Of a DNA stretch of 48,527 bases, positions 31,697 through 39,529 are shown in pieces. Every line of letters begins with the position of its first letter. The stretch's first letter is position 1. Both the position numbers and the translations under genes were made by a program. The stretch is from RGIG3009 sp045578625 (lineage in GTDB: Bacteria; Bacillota; Clostridia; Oscillospirales; Acutalibacteraceae). A model generated the notes under the pieces. That model saw only the letters and a program-made list of their open reading frames with translations. It did no database searches and had not been told where the DNA came from. The stretch is from assembly GCA_045578625.1 (NCBI GenBank), contig JAZNKN010000043.1, positions 1 through 48,527 of the forward strand, given 5' to 3'.

Positions 31697-33001
31697 ATGC
31701 CGAAGAACGACGAAACCCGGCCGATCAGCTGCTCCTTTTGCGGCAAGGCACAGGATGAGGTATACCGCTTGATCGCGGGCCCCGGTGTCTATATCTGCAA
31801 CGAGTGCATCGAGCTTTGCATGGACATCCTGGAGGATGGCGCTCACTTTTCCAACAAGCGTGCCTTGGATGCGGAGGCATCGTTCACACTGCCCACTCCC
31901 AAGGAGATCAAAAAATCGCTGGATGAGTATGTGATCGGGCAGGATGCCGCAAAGGTGGCGCTGTCCGTGGCGGTGTACAATCACTATAAGCGTATCTTTA
32001 TGCAGAAAGAGAGCGACGTGGAGATCGGTAAGAGCAACGTGCTGCTGCTCGGTCCCACCGGTGTCGGTAAGACTGCACTGGCTCAAACGCTGGCGAAAAC
32101 GCTGAACGTACCGTTCGCGATCGCCGATGCTACCACACTGACCGAGGCCGGCTACGTGGGCGAGGACGTGGAGAACATCCTGCTTCGTCTGATCCAGGCC
32201 GCGGAGGGCAACGTCGAGCGCGCTCAGCGCGGTATCATCTATGTGGATGAGATCGACAAGGTCGCCCGCCGCAGTGAGAACCCCTCCATCACCCGCGACG
32301 TCAGCGGTGAGGGCGTGCAGCAGGCGCTGCTGAAGATTCTGGAGGGTACGGTGTCGAACGTTCCCCCGAACGGCGGCCGTAAGCACCCGCAGCAGGAATT
32401 CATCCAGATCGATACCAGCAACATTCTGTTTATTCTCGGCGGTGCGTTTGATGGGATCGAAAAGATCGTGGAGAAGCGCGTGTCGTCCGGTGCTATGGGC
32501 TTCGGAAACGAGGTCAAGTCCAAGAAGGATATGGAGCAGGGTGAGATGTATCGCCAGGTCGTGCCGCAGGATCTGATCAAATTCGGTCTGATTCCCGAGT
32601 TGGTCGGCCGCATGCCGGTCATCACGGCGCTCCAGCCGTTGGACGTGGATGCCCTCATCCAGATCCTGAGTAAGCCGCGCAACGCGTTGCTTAAGCAGTA
32701 TACCAGCCTGCTCAAGATGGACGGTGTCGAGCTTGTGTTCGAGCCGGATGCCTTGGCAGCGGTTGCTGAGGAAACGCTCAAGCGTAACACCGGTGCGCGC
32801 GGTCTGCGCTCGGTGATGGAAGAACTGCTGACAGAACTCATGTTTGCGCTTCCTACCGATTACACGGTGGAAAAGGTCGTTATCACGCGGGATTGCGTGG
32901 TGAACGGCGCCTTGCCGGAGATGGTCAAAAACCCCGAAAAGAAGCCGAACCGCATCAAAACGCCGGGCAAAAAGGTGACCCGCCGCAAGGTGACGGCCTA
33001 A
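31697..33001 (+). CDS. clpX: Clp protease ATP-binding subunit ClpX
   Basis: A 434-residue AAA+ unfoldase. A Cys4 zinc-binding domain (C12, C15, C34, C37) starts the protein, then Walker A GPTGVGKTAL, Walker B IIYVDEIDK, and the sensor-2 GARGLRSVMEE. It delivers unfolded substrates to ClpP. The basic C-terminal tail (KKPNRIKTPGKKVTRRK) is longer than usual. A hairpin and a gap of 133 nt separate it from lon. Confidence 0.97.
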   Translation: MPKNDETRPISCSFCGKAQDEVYRLIAGPGVYICNECIELCMDILEDGAHFSNKRALDAEASFTLPTPKEIKKSLDEYVIGQDAAKVALSVAVYNHYKRIFMQKESDVEIGKSNVLLLGPTGVGKTALAQTLAKTLNVPFAIADATTLTEAGYVGEDVENILLRLIQAAEGNVERAQRGIIYVDEIDKVARRSENPSITRDVSGEGVQQALLKILEGTVSNVPPNGGRKHPQQEFIQIDTSNILFILGGAFDGIEKIVEKRVSSGAMGFGNEVKSKKDMEQGEMYRQVVPQDLIKFGLIPELVGRMPVITALQPLDVDALIQILSKPRNALLKQYTSLLKMDGVELVFEPDALAAVAEETLKRNTGARGLRSVMEELLTELMFALPTDYTVEKVVITRDCVVNGALPEMVKNPEKKPNRIKTPGKKVTRRKVTA

Positions 33002-33017
33002 CAATTCAGCTTAAAAG

Positions 33018-33059
33018 GTCAGCAGTCGCCCGCAGGGATGCGTCCGGTTGCTGACTTTT
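33018..33059 (+). terminator. probable weak terminator between clpX and lon
   Basis: GTCAGCA (33018-33024) pairs with TGCTGAC (33049-33055), followed by TTTT; GC-rich internal pairing fills the long loop. Two further hairpins follow (GCGGTC/GACCGC at about 33071-33088 and TTCAGCG/CGCTGAA at 33096-33114). No convincing lon promoter is visible. Confidence 0.4.
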
Positions 33060-33134
33060 CGCACATTTTTGCGGTCGCCGCAGACCGCCTTTCCGTTCAG
33101 CGAACGTCGCTGAAACACACAGGAGTGAACACAG

Positions 33135-35471
33135 ATGAAATCGTTACAAAAGCGGATATCCCGCGTTTCCACACTGCCGCTGCTGGCTTTGCGCGGCTTG
33201 GTGGTCTTTCCGCAAACATCGGTTACATTCGACGTGGGACGCGAGAAGTCCATTGCTGCTCTGCAGGAGGCAATGGCGGCGGATCAATGCCTGTTTTTGG
33301 TGTCTCAAAAGGACGTCGGCGTTGAAGATCCGTCTCTTGAACAATTGCATAAGACCGGCGTGGTCGTACGTATCCGTCAAGTGCTGCACATGCCGTCGAA
33401 CAGTCTGCGCATTATGGTGGAGGGCTTGTACCGCGCACGTATCCGCACGGTGATCCAAAGCGATCCGGTGTGTATGGTAGAGGTCAAGGAATGCCAGAAC
33501 CGCCCGCTGGCCGAAGCCGCGGAGGCTGCCGCCTACCGCCGGGAGTGCTTGACGTATTTTGAACGGTATACGTTGCTGTCGGGCGAGATCGATGAGGAGT
33601 CGCGCCGTACGATCGCCGCGATCAAGGACGTCGCGCTGTTGGCTGACCGTATGACCGACCGTCTGCCTGCCCCCGCGGATGAGAAGCAGCCGATACTGGA
33701 TGCGCTCATCCTTGAAAAGCGGCTGCAGTTGTTGCTCAAACTGTTGGCCTCCGAGGTGGAGATCCTGGAGCTGGAGCGCGGCATTGAAAAGCGCGTCCAG
33801 ACCGCTATCGATAAGAATCAACGCGATTACTATCTGCACGAGCAGATGAAGGTGATCGCTTCCGAATTGGGTGAAGAGGACGACCCGGTGGGGGAGGCTG
33901 AGGAACTGCGTCGCAGCGTCCGTGACCGTCATCTGCCGCAGGAGGTCGAGCAGAAGCTGCTCAAGGAGTGCGATAAGCTGGCAAAAATGCCGTTTGGCTC
34001 GCACGAGGCGACCGTCGTCCGTCTGTACCTCGACACCTGCCTGGGCCTGCCGTGGGGTCAGTTCTCCAAGGAACGTCTTGATCTGGAGGCGGCAAGTCGG
34101 GTGCTGGAACGGGACCACTATGGCCTCAAAAAGGTCAAAGAACGCATTTTAGAGCTGCTTGCGGTGCGTTGCCTGACCGGCGGCACCAAAGGGCAGGTCA
34201 TCTGTCTGGTAGGCCCTCCGGGTGTGGGTAAGACCTCCATTGCCAAGTCCATTGCCGAGGCGTTGGGGCGTACCTACGTACGGGTATCCTTGGGTGGCGT
34301 ACGTGATGAGGCGGAGATCCGCGGTCATCGCCGTACATACATCGGCTCTAAGTCGGGACGCATTATTGAAGCGCTCATTCATGCCAAGACCTCTAACCCG
34401 CTGATCTTGTTGGATGAGATCGACAAGCTGGCCACCGCTCACAACGGTGATCCGTCGTCGGCACTACTGGAGGTGCTGGATACCGAGCAAAACGTGGCAT
34501 TCCGCGATCATTATCTGGAGCTGCCGTACGATCTGTCGCAGGTGTTGTTTATCACGACGGCTAATAATGCGGAGGACATTCCCGCGCCGCTGTATGACCG
34601 TATGGACGTTATCACGCTGTCGAGCTACACAGCGGAGGAAAAGTTTCATATTGCCCGCGAACATCTTGTCAAGAAGCAGCTTAAGCTGAACGGTCTGAAC
34701 GGTCGCCAGTTTCGTTTGACAGACGATACGCTACGCTTGCTCATTGATGGATATACCCGCGAGGGCGGTGTCCGCAATCTGGAACGCAGTATTGCGACGC
34801 TGTGCCGCAAGTGCGCACAGAAGATCGTCTCCGGCGAGGTCAAGAGCCTGAGCATCCGTGCAGCGGACGTGGAGGGCTATCTCGGACCGCGTCGCTTCAA
34901 GGACGATGAGGCCGCACACCGTGATGAAGTGGGCGTGGTCAACGGTCTGGCGTGGACAGCGGTCGGCGGTGAAACGATGCCGATCGAGGTTGCTGTGCTG
35001 GAGGGTACCGGCAAGGTGGAGCTGACCGGATCGCTCGGCGATGTGATGAAGGAGTCAGCACGCGCGGCGATCAGTTACGTGCGCTCCCGTGCCGATCGTT
35101 GGAACATTGATGGTGATTTTTACAAGACGAAGGATATTCACATTCACGTGCCGGAGGGCGCTGTGCCAAAGGATGGGCCCTCGGCCGGTGTGACGATGGC
35201 AACGGCTATGGTGTCGGCGTTGACCGGCATTCCGGTACGCCACGACGTGGCGATGACCGGTGAGATCTCTCTGCGAGGCCGCGTGCTGCCGATCGGAGGT
35301 CTGAAAGAAAAGACGATGGCGGCGTACCGCCATAACCTGACCACTGTGGTCATTCCGCAGGCGAATGAGCCGGATCTGGCCGAAGTGGACGATGCCGTTC
35401 GCAGCAAGTTGCGGTTTGTGACCGCACAGACGATGGATACGGTGATCGAGACCGCGTTGGTACCGCAGTAA
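33135..35471 (+). CDS. lon: ATP-dependent protease Lon (LonA type)
   Basis: A 778-residue LonA. An N-terminal substrate domain (about 1-200) is followed by a coiled region and the AAA+ module with Walker A GPPGVGKTS (about residue 360) and Walker B LILLDEIDK. The C-terminal protease domain has the Ser-Lys dyad S683 (KDGPSAGVTM) and K726 (KEKTMAAYR), 43 residues apart as in known Lon. It degrades damaged and regulatory proteins. The ATG at 33135 has AGGAG upstream. engB follows within 20 nt, as in many Firmicutes. Confidence 0.97.
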   Translation: MKSLQKRISRVSTLPLLALRGLVVFPQTSVTFDVGREKSIAALQEAMAADQCLFLVSQKDVGVEDPSLEQLHKTGVVVRIRQVLHMPSNSLRIMVEGLYRARIRTVIQSDPVCMVEVKECQNRPLAEAAEAAAYRRECLTYFERYTLLSGEIDEESRRTIAAIKDVALLADRMTDRLPAPADEKQPILDALILEKRLQLLLKLLASEVEILELERGIEKRVQTAIDKNQRDYYLHEQMKVIASELGEEDDPVGEAEELRRSVRDRHLPQEVEQKLLKECDKLAKMPFGSHEATVVRLYLDTCLGLPWGQFSKERLDLEAASRVLERDHYGLKKVKERILELLAVRCLTGGTKGQVICLVGPPGVGKTSIAKSIAEALGRTYVRVSLGGVRDEAEIRGHRRTYIGSKSGRIIEALIHAKTSNPLILLDEIDKLATAHNGDPSSALLEVLDTEQNVAFRDHYLELPYDLSQVLFITTANNAEDIPAPLYDRMDVITLSSYTAEEKFHIAREHLVKKQLKLNGLNGRQFRLTDDTLRLLIDGYTREGGVRNLERSIATLCRKCAQKIVSGEVKSLSIRAADVEGYLGPRRFKDDEAAHRDEVGVVNGLAWTAVGGETMPIEVAVLEGTGKVELTGSLGDVMKESARAAISYVRSRADRWNIDGDFYKTKDIHIHVPEGAVPKDGPSAGVTMATAMVSALTGIPVRHDVAMTGEISLRGRVLPIGGLKEKTMAAYRHNLTTVVIPQANEPDLAEVDDAVRSKLRFVTAQTMDTVIETALVPQ

Positions 35472-35489
35472 AGGAGAGGGGTGGCAGAC

Positions 35490-36074
35490 ATGAAGATCGA
35501 ATCGGCGCAATTTGAATTATCGGCGGGACTTGGTAGTCAGCTGCCGCCGTCCACGCTGCCGGAGGTAGCGGTCTCCGGTCGCTCGAACGTGGGAAAATCG
35601 TCGCTCATCAATCGACTTCTTAACCGAAAATCGTTAGCGCGTACCAGCGCCACACCCGGCAAGACCATCACGGTCAACTTTTATCGTTTGGATACGATGC
35701 GGTTGGTCGATCTTCCCGGTTACGGCTATGCCAAGCTGTCGCATTCCGAAAAACAGCGCTTTTCCAAAGCGATCGGTGAATATCTGGGCGATGACCGTGA
35801 CCTGCGTTTGGTGCTTCAGCTTATTGATATGCGTCACAAGCCGACCGCGGATGATCGCCAGATGTTGGCGTTTTTGTCCGAGAACGAAGTACCGTTTATG
35901 GTGGTGCTTACGAAATCGGACAAGCTCAACCGTACCGAGCGTGAACAGCAGCTGCGGATGTTTGAACAGGAGTTTTCCGAATATGAAGGGCTGTATTGGC
36001 TTCCGTTTTCCTCGCAGAACGGCGAGGGCGTTGACGAACTGAGGCAGATACTCTGCGATGTGACCGAGGAATAA
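35490..36074 (+). CDS. engB: ribosome biogenesis GTP-binding protein EngB/YsxC
   Basis: A 194-residue GTPase essential for 50S assembly in many bacteria. Motifs: GRSNVGKSSLINRLL (P-loop), TPGKTITVNFY (switch I), DLPGYGYAKLSHSEK (G3) and TKSDK (G4). The ATG at 35490 suits the GGAGAGGGG (35473-35481) spacing; a GTG at 35481 would lie within it. The lon-engB pairing is conserved across Firmicutes. Confidence 0.96.
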   Translation: MKIESAQFELSAGLGSQLPPSTLPEVAVSGRSNVGKSSLINRLLNRKSLARTSATPGKTITVNFYRLDTMRLVDLPGYGYAKLSHSEKQRFSKAIGEYLGDDRDLRLVLQLIDMRHKPTADDRQMLAFLSENEVPFMVVLTKSDKLNRTEREQQLRMFEQEFSEYEGLYWLPFSSQNGEGVDELRQILCDVTEE

Positions 36075-36096
36075 AACGGCGACAGGGTGAAACGCT

Positions 36097-36258
36097 ATGA
36101 GCGGAAACAGCAAGCGAGCGGACACGACACCTGAGATCGAAGCACTGTCCCTGGTGGTGGAACCGCTGATGCTGAACGAGGGTCTAGACGTGGCCAGCGC
36201 CGATGATCCGGATAGTATGCCGCTTGCGACCGATGGACTATGGATGCCGTGGGCATGA
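36097..36258 (+). CDS. hypothetical 53-residue acidic protein
   Basis: A short ORF 22 nt after engB: ATG 36097, AGGGTGA at about 36084-36090. The product starts with a short basic stretch (SGNSKRADTT), is acidic in the middle (NEGLDVASADDPD) and ends WMPWA. No cysteines, signal peptide or membrane segment; I do not recognise a family. Good Shine-Dalgarno spacing and codon use like the neighbours support it, but shortness leaves real doubt. It may be co-transcribed with engB. Confidence 0.45.
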   Translation: MSGNSKRADTTPEIEALSLVVEPLMLNEGLDVASADDPDSMPLATDGLWMPWA

Positions 36259-36281
36259 TCGTTTTGTAATTTTTTCGCGCG

Positions 36282-36310
36282 TGTATTCTTTGGCTGTTTG
36301 GGGCATACTA
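36282..36310 (+). promoter_or_regulatory. sigma-G-like promoter of the DUF1540 gene
   Basis: TGTATT (36282-36287), 16 nt and CATACTA (36304-36310). The -10 is the same as at the DUF378 gene; the spacer is 1 nt shorter. Fits a forespore promoter. Confidence 0.5.
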
Positions 36311-36362
36311 GGTACGGCGGATACGGTGTATTCGTCGGATCTCAGCTGAAGGAGGTACCGGT

Positions 36363-36536
36363 ATGGAAATCAACACTTGCAAGGAAAACAAGGCGATCCA
36401 GTGTTCGGTGCAGCAGTGTCGCTATCATTGCACGGAAGGCAATTACTGCTCGCTGAATTCGATCAAGGTGGGTACGCACGAAGCGAACCCGACCATGTGT
36501 GAATGCACGGACTGTCAGTCGTTCCAGTGTAAATAA
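36363..36536 (+). CDS. DUF1540 domain small Cys-rich protein
   Basis: This 57-residue protein is one complete DUF1540 unit. Eight cysteines are spaced C6, C14, C19, C23, C29, C46, C48, C51 with another near the end (QSFQCK), and the conserved block CSVQQCRYHCTEGNYC is visible. Members are metal-binding-looking proteins frequent in spore-formers; function unknown. AAGGAGG lies directly before the ATG. The upstream CATACTA box suggests forespore expression, and a palindromic terminator closes the unit. Confidence 0.85.
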   Translation: MEINTCKENKAIQCSVQQCRYHCTEGNYCSLNSIKVGTHEANPTMCECTDCQSFQCK

Positions 36537-36546
36537 GCACAAACAA

Positions 36547-36576
36547 AAGGGAGGAAACCGTACGGTTTCCTCCCTT
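36547..36576. terminator. bidirectional terminator between the DUF1540 gene and dapB
   Basis: A 30-nt perfect palindrome AAGGGAGGAAACCG TA CGGTTTCCTCCCTT with T-rich sequence on both sides. It lies between converging genes. Confidence 0.88.
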
Positions 36577-36587
36577 GATTTATGCGG

Positions 36588-37340
36588 TTATGCCAGCAGA
36601 TCCTTCATCGTATACAAGCCGGCAGGCTTGCCGACCAAAAATGCCGCCGCGTTGACGGCACCGGAAGCGAAGATCTCCTTGGACATCGCCGTGTGCGACA
36701 GGCTGATGCATTCGTCGTGACCGGCAAACAGGATCTCGTGCTCGCCCACGATGGTGCCGCCGCGGATCGAGCTGAAGCCGATCTCGTGCGGGTCACGCTT
36801 TTCGCGAACGGATTGACGGTCATACACGTATTTGGGCGTGTATGACAGGCCGTCGGACACGGCCTGTGCCAGCATCAGTGCCGTACCGGACGGCGCGTCG
36901 ATCTTCTGGTTATGGTGCTTTTCGATGATTTCGATATCAAACGAATTGCCGAGCACCGAGGCCGCTTTTTTAGCAAGCTCGGCCAGCAGGCTGACACCCA
37001 ACGACATATTGGCGCTGGAGAACAGCGCCACGTGCTGCGCCGCGTCACGCACCGACAGCAGTTCCTCCTCCGACAGACCGGTGGTGGCGATCACCGCCGG
37101 GATACCGTGTTCCCGCGCGAACGTCAACACGCCGGGTAGGGCGGAGGGGTGGGAAAAATCAATCAGCACATCCGCCTCAACATCGCAGTTGGCGGGATTG
37201 GCATACACCGGATAACCGGCGGTCGATTCGGTGTTGCGGTCAAAGCCGGCAACGATCTCGCAATCGCAGCGCTCTTTGACGCAAGCGGTAACTGCGCGGC
37301 CCATTTTGCCGTTGCAGCCGCAAACGATCAGCCTGATCAT
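36588..37340 (-). CDS. dapB: 4-hydroxy-tetrahydrodipicolinate reductase
   Basis: A 250-residue DapB of the diaminopimelate/lysine pathway, which supplies both cell-wall meso-DAP and the dipicolinate precursor used in spores. NAD(P)H-binding GCNGKMGRAV lies at residues 8-17; ATTGLSEEE and the catalytic HHNQKIDAPSGTAL are intact. It is the last gene of the asd-dapA-dapB operon on this strand, 24 nt after dapA, and ends at the palindromic terminator. Confidence 0.96.
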   Translation of the reverse strand: MIRLIVCGCNGKMGRAVTACVKERCDCEIVAGFDRNTESTAGYPVYANPANCDVEADVLIDFSHPSALPGVLTFAREHGIPAVIATTGLSEEELLSVRDAAQHVALFSSANMSLGVSLLAELAKKAASVLGNSFDIEIIEKHHNQKIDAPSGTALMLAQAVSDGLSYTPKYVYDRQSVREKRDPHEIGFSSIRGGTIVGEHEILFAGHDECISLSHTAMSKEIFASGAVNAAAFLVGKPAGLYTMKDLLA

Positions 37341-37364
37341 ACAAACATCCTTTCCGTACAGCGA

Positions 37365-38249
37365 TCACACCAATGCGTAACGCTGCAGCACTTTGTTCAA
37401 ACGCTCCTTGGCTGCCGCATCCATTTCGTACAGCGGCAGACGGCATTCACCGACGTTCATCCCCATCTGGTTCATCGCTTCCTTGACCGGGATGGGGTTG
37501 ACATCCATAAACAGCGCATTGGCCAGATCCAGATACTCCAGCTGCAGCCGCAGACTTTCCTCCGGCTTGCCGTCAAACCACGCGGCGCACAGATCATGGA
37601 CCGCCTGCGGTACGACGTTGGACAGCACCGAGATGACGCCTTTACCACCGAGTGCCAGCGTCGGGACGATGAGATCGTCGTTGCCGGAATAGATCGGAAT
37701 ATCGCACAGCGAGGCGAGGATCGCCGTTTCCGACAGATTGCTGCTTGCCTGCTTGATGGCGTTGATCTGGGGGATCTTGTACAGCTCTGCCACGGTTTCC
37801 GGCTTGAGGTTCACGCCGGTGCGGGTGGGGACGTTGTACAGGATCATCGGCAGATCCACCGAGGCGGCGATCTTGCTGTAATGAGCGATCAGACCGCGCT
37901 GGGAGGTCTTATTGTAATAAGGCGTGACCAACAGCAAGCCATCTGCGCCCATTGCCTTGGATTCGCGGGACATATAAATAGCATGCTCCGTGTTATTGGA
38001 GCCGGTACCGGCGATTACCGGCACGCGGCCGTTGGTATGCTCGATCGCCACGCGCAGGGCTTCGAGATGCTCACCGTCCTCCAACGTGGGGGCTTCGCCG
38101 GTGGTGCCGACAGCCACGATGGCGTCGGTACCGTTTTCGATCTGGAAATCAATGAGCTCGCGGTACTTGTCGAAATTGATACTTCCGTCCGGGTTCATCG
38201 GGGTGACGATCGCCACGCCCGCGCCGGTAAAGATGGCCGGTTTACTCAT
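37365..38249 (-). CDS. dapA: 4-hydroxy-tetrahydrodipicolinate synthase
   Basis: A 294-residue DapA, which condenses pyruvate with aspartate semialdehyde. The Schiff-base lysine is K166 in INAIKQASS, Tyr138 lies in ILYNVPTRTG, and GTTGEAPTLEDGEH is the substrate-binding loop. Length is usual for the family. The ATG at 38249 has AAAGGAGG upstream (minus strand); an upstream in-frame extension is ignored because the family begins near here. asd lies 29 nt upstream in the same operon. Confidence 0.97.
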   Translation of the reverse strand: MSKPAIFTGAGVAIVTPMNPDGSINFDKYRELIDFQIENGTDAIVAVGTTGEAPTLEDGEHLEALRVAIEHTNGRVPVIAGTGSNNTEHAIYMSRESKAMGADGLLLVTPYYNKTSQRGLIAHYSKIAASVDLPMILYNVPTRTGVNLKPETVAELYKIPQINAIKQASSNLSETAILASLCDIPIYSGNDDLIVPTLALGGKGVISVLSNVVPQAVHDLCAAWFDGKPEESLRLQLEYLDLANALFMDVNPIPVKEAMNQMGMNVGECRLPLYEMDAAAKERLNKVLQRYALV

Positions 38250-38278
38250 ACAATGACCTCCTTTTCGGAATGAAAGGG

Positions 38279-39355
38279 TCAATCCATATAACCTTCGGCG
38301 CACAACAGCTCGGCGAGCAGGACCGCACCACCGGCGGCACCGCGCAGGGTGTTGTGGGACAGACCGACGAACTTATAGTCGTACTGCGTATCCTCGCGCA
38401 GACGGCCGAGCGAGATCGCCATACCGCCTTCCAGACCGCGATGCAGGCGGGTCTGCGGCATATTGTCCTCCTCAAAATAGTGCAGGAACTGCTTGGGGGC
38501 GCTGGGAAGCTCCAACTCCTGCGCACGGCCGCGGAAAGAGGCCCAGGTCTCCAGGATCTCTTCGCGGGTGGGCTTCTTTTCAAACGAGCAGAACACCGCG
38601 GCGAAGTGACCGTCGGTGACAGGTACGCGCAGGCACTGTGCGGTGAAGGCGGGAGCCTTCGCCGGGACGATCACGCCGTTTTCGACGCGACCCCAGATCT
38701 TCAGCGGTTCCTGCTCGGATTTTTCCTCCTCACCGCCGATGTAGGGGATGAGGTTATCCACCATTTCGGGCCAGCGCTCAAAGGTCTTGCCGGCGCCTGA
38801 AATAGCCTGATAGGTGCAGACGAGCGACTTGGTGATGCCGAACTTGGACAGCGGGAACAGCGCCGGCACATAGCTCTGCAGCGAGCAGTTGGACTTGACC
38901 GAAATGAAGCCGCGCTTGGTACCCAGACGCTTGCGCTGATAGGGGATGACCTCGACGTGGTCGGCGTTCAACTCGGGGATGATCATCGGAACATCCGGCG
39001 TGCCGCGATGGGCGCTGTTGTTGGAGACCACGGGGCATTCCGCTTTAGCATACGCTTCTTCCAGCGCTCGGATCTCCGCCTTCGGCATATCCACGGCGCA
39101 GAAGACAAAATCGGCCTTGGCGGCGACCTCCTCGACGTTCGAGGCGTCATACACGATCATATTCTTGAGGGACTCCGGCAAGGGAGCAGTCATCGCCCAC
39201 CGGTTGCCGATGGCTTCCTCATAGGTCTTGCCGGCAGAGCGGGGGCTGGCGGCCAATACACTGACCTTAAACCACGGATGCTCCGCAAGCAGAGTGGCAA
39301 ACCGCTGACCGACCATACCGGTACAGCCGATGATGCCGACGTTATACGTTTTCAT
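38279..39355 (-). CDS. asd: aspartate-semialdehyde dehydrogenase, archaeal/fungal-like type
   Basis: A 358-residue ASADH that reduces aspartyl phosphate to aspartate semialdehyde, the branch point to lysine, threonine and methionine. It has the cofactor-binding motif GIIGCTGMVGQRF and the catalytic cysteine C157 in VKSNCSLQ, with the His in VPVTDGHFAAVF. The opening LLAEHPWFKVSVLAASPRS followed by GKTYEEA resembles the archaeal and yeast (Hom2) class more than the E. coli or classical Gram-positive one. It is the first gene of the asd-dapA-dapB operon and has a very good promoter upstream. Confidence 0.93.
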   Translation of the reverse strand: MKTYNVGIIGCTGMVGQRFATLLAEHPWFKVSVLAASPRSAGKTYEEAIGNRWAMTAPLPESLKNMIVYDASNVEEVAAKADFVFCAVDMPKAEIRALEEAYAKAECPVVSNNSAHRGTPDVPMIIPELNADHVEVIPYQRKRLGTKRGFISVKSNCSLQSYVPALFPLSKFGITKSLVCTYQAISGAGKTFERWPEMVDNLIPYIGGEEEKSEQEPLKIWGRVENGVIVPAKAPAFTAQCLRVPVTDGHFAAVFCSFEKKPTREEILETWASFRGRAQELELPSAPKQFLHYFEEDNMPQTRLHRGLEGGMAISLGRLREDTQYDYKFVGLSHNTLRGAAGGAVLLAELLCAEGYMD

Positions 39356-39439
39356 ACGATACAATCCTTTCCGGAAAGAAAATTTAAGAATACACCGGAA
39401 ACAGCAGTGTGAAACACACAGAGAATCCCGGATATCCAC

Positions 39440-39468
39440 TTGACTTTTGTCGTTTCCTATTGTAGCAT
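39440..39468 (+). promoter_or_regulatory. possible sigma-A promoter of queA
   Basis: TTGACT (39440-39445), 17 nt and TAGCAT (39463-39468, weak), divergent from and overlapping the asd promoter. Confidence 0.5.
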
Positions 39469-39487
39469 TAAGTGATGAAGATGTCAA
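39459..39487 (-). promoter_or_regulatory. strong sigma-A promoter of asd-dapA-dapB
   Basis: On the minus strand TTGACA (39487-39482), 17 nt, TACAAT (39464-39459). The -35 is perfect. The leader is about 97 nt, too short for a lysine riboswitch. Confidence 0.85.
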
Positions 39488-39529
39488 TAATCGCGGGCGC
39501 GTGAAAGCCCGATTGGAGTACGATTTTTA

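Noticed and set aside
29690..33004. Long minus-strand frames opposite tig, clpP and clpX
   Set aside because: They vary with the codon bias of the sense genes and carry no motif or start signal.
33096..33114. CIRCE or CtsR operator before lon (TTCAGCG-AACGT-CGCTGAA)
   Set aside because: Neither the CIRCE arms TTAGCACTC/GAGTGCTAA nor a CtsR heptad repeat is present; it is only a short hairpin.
39356..39452. Lysine riboswitch in the leader of asd-dapA-dapB
   Set aside because: The leader is about 97 nt, far shorter than a lysine riboswitch, and shows no matching set of helices or terminator.
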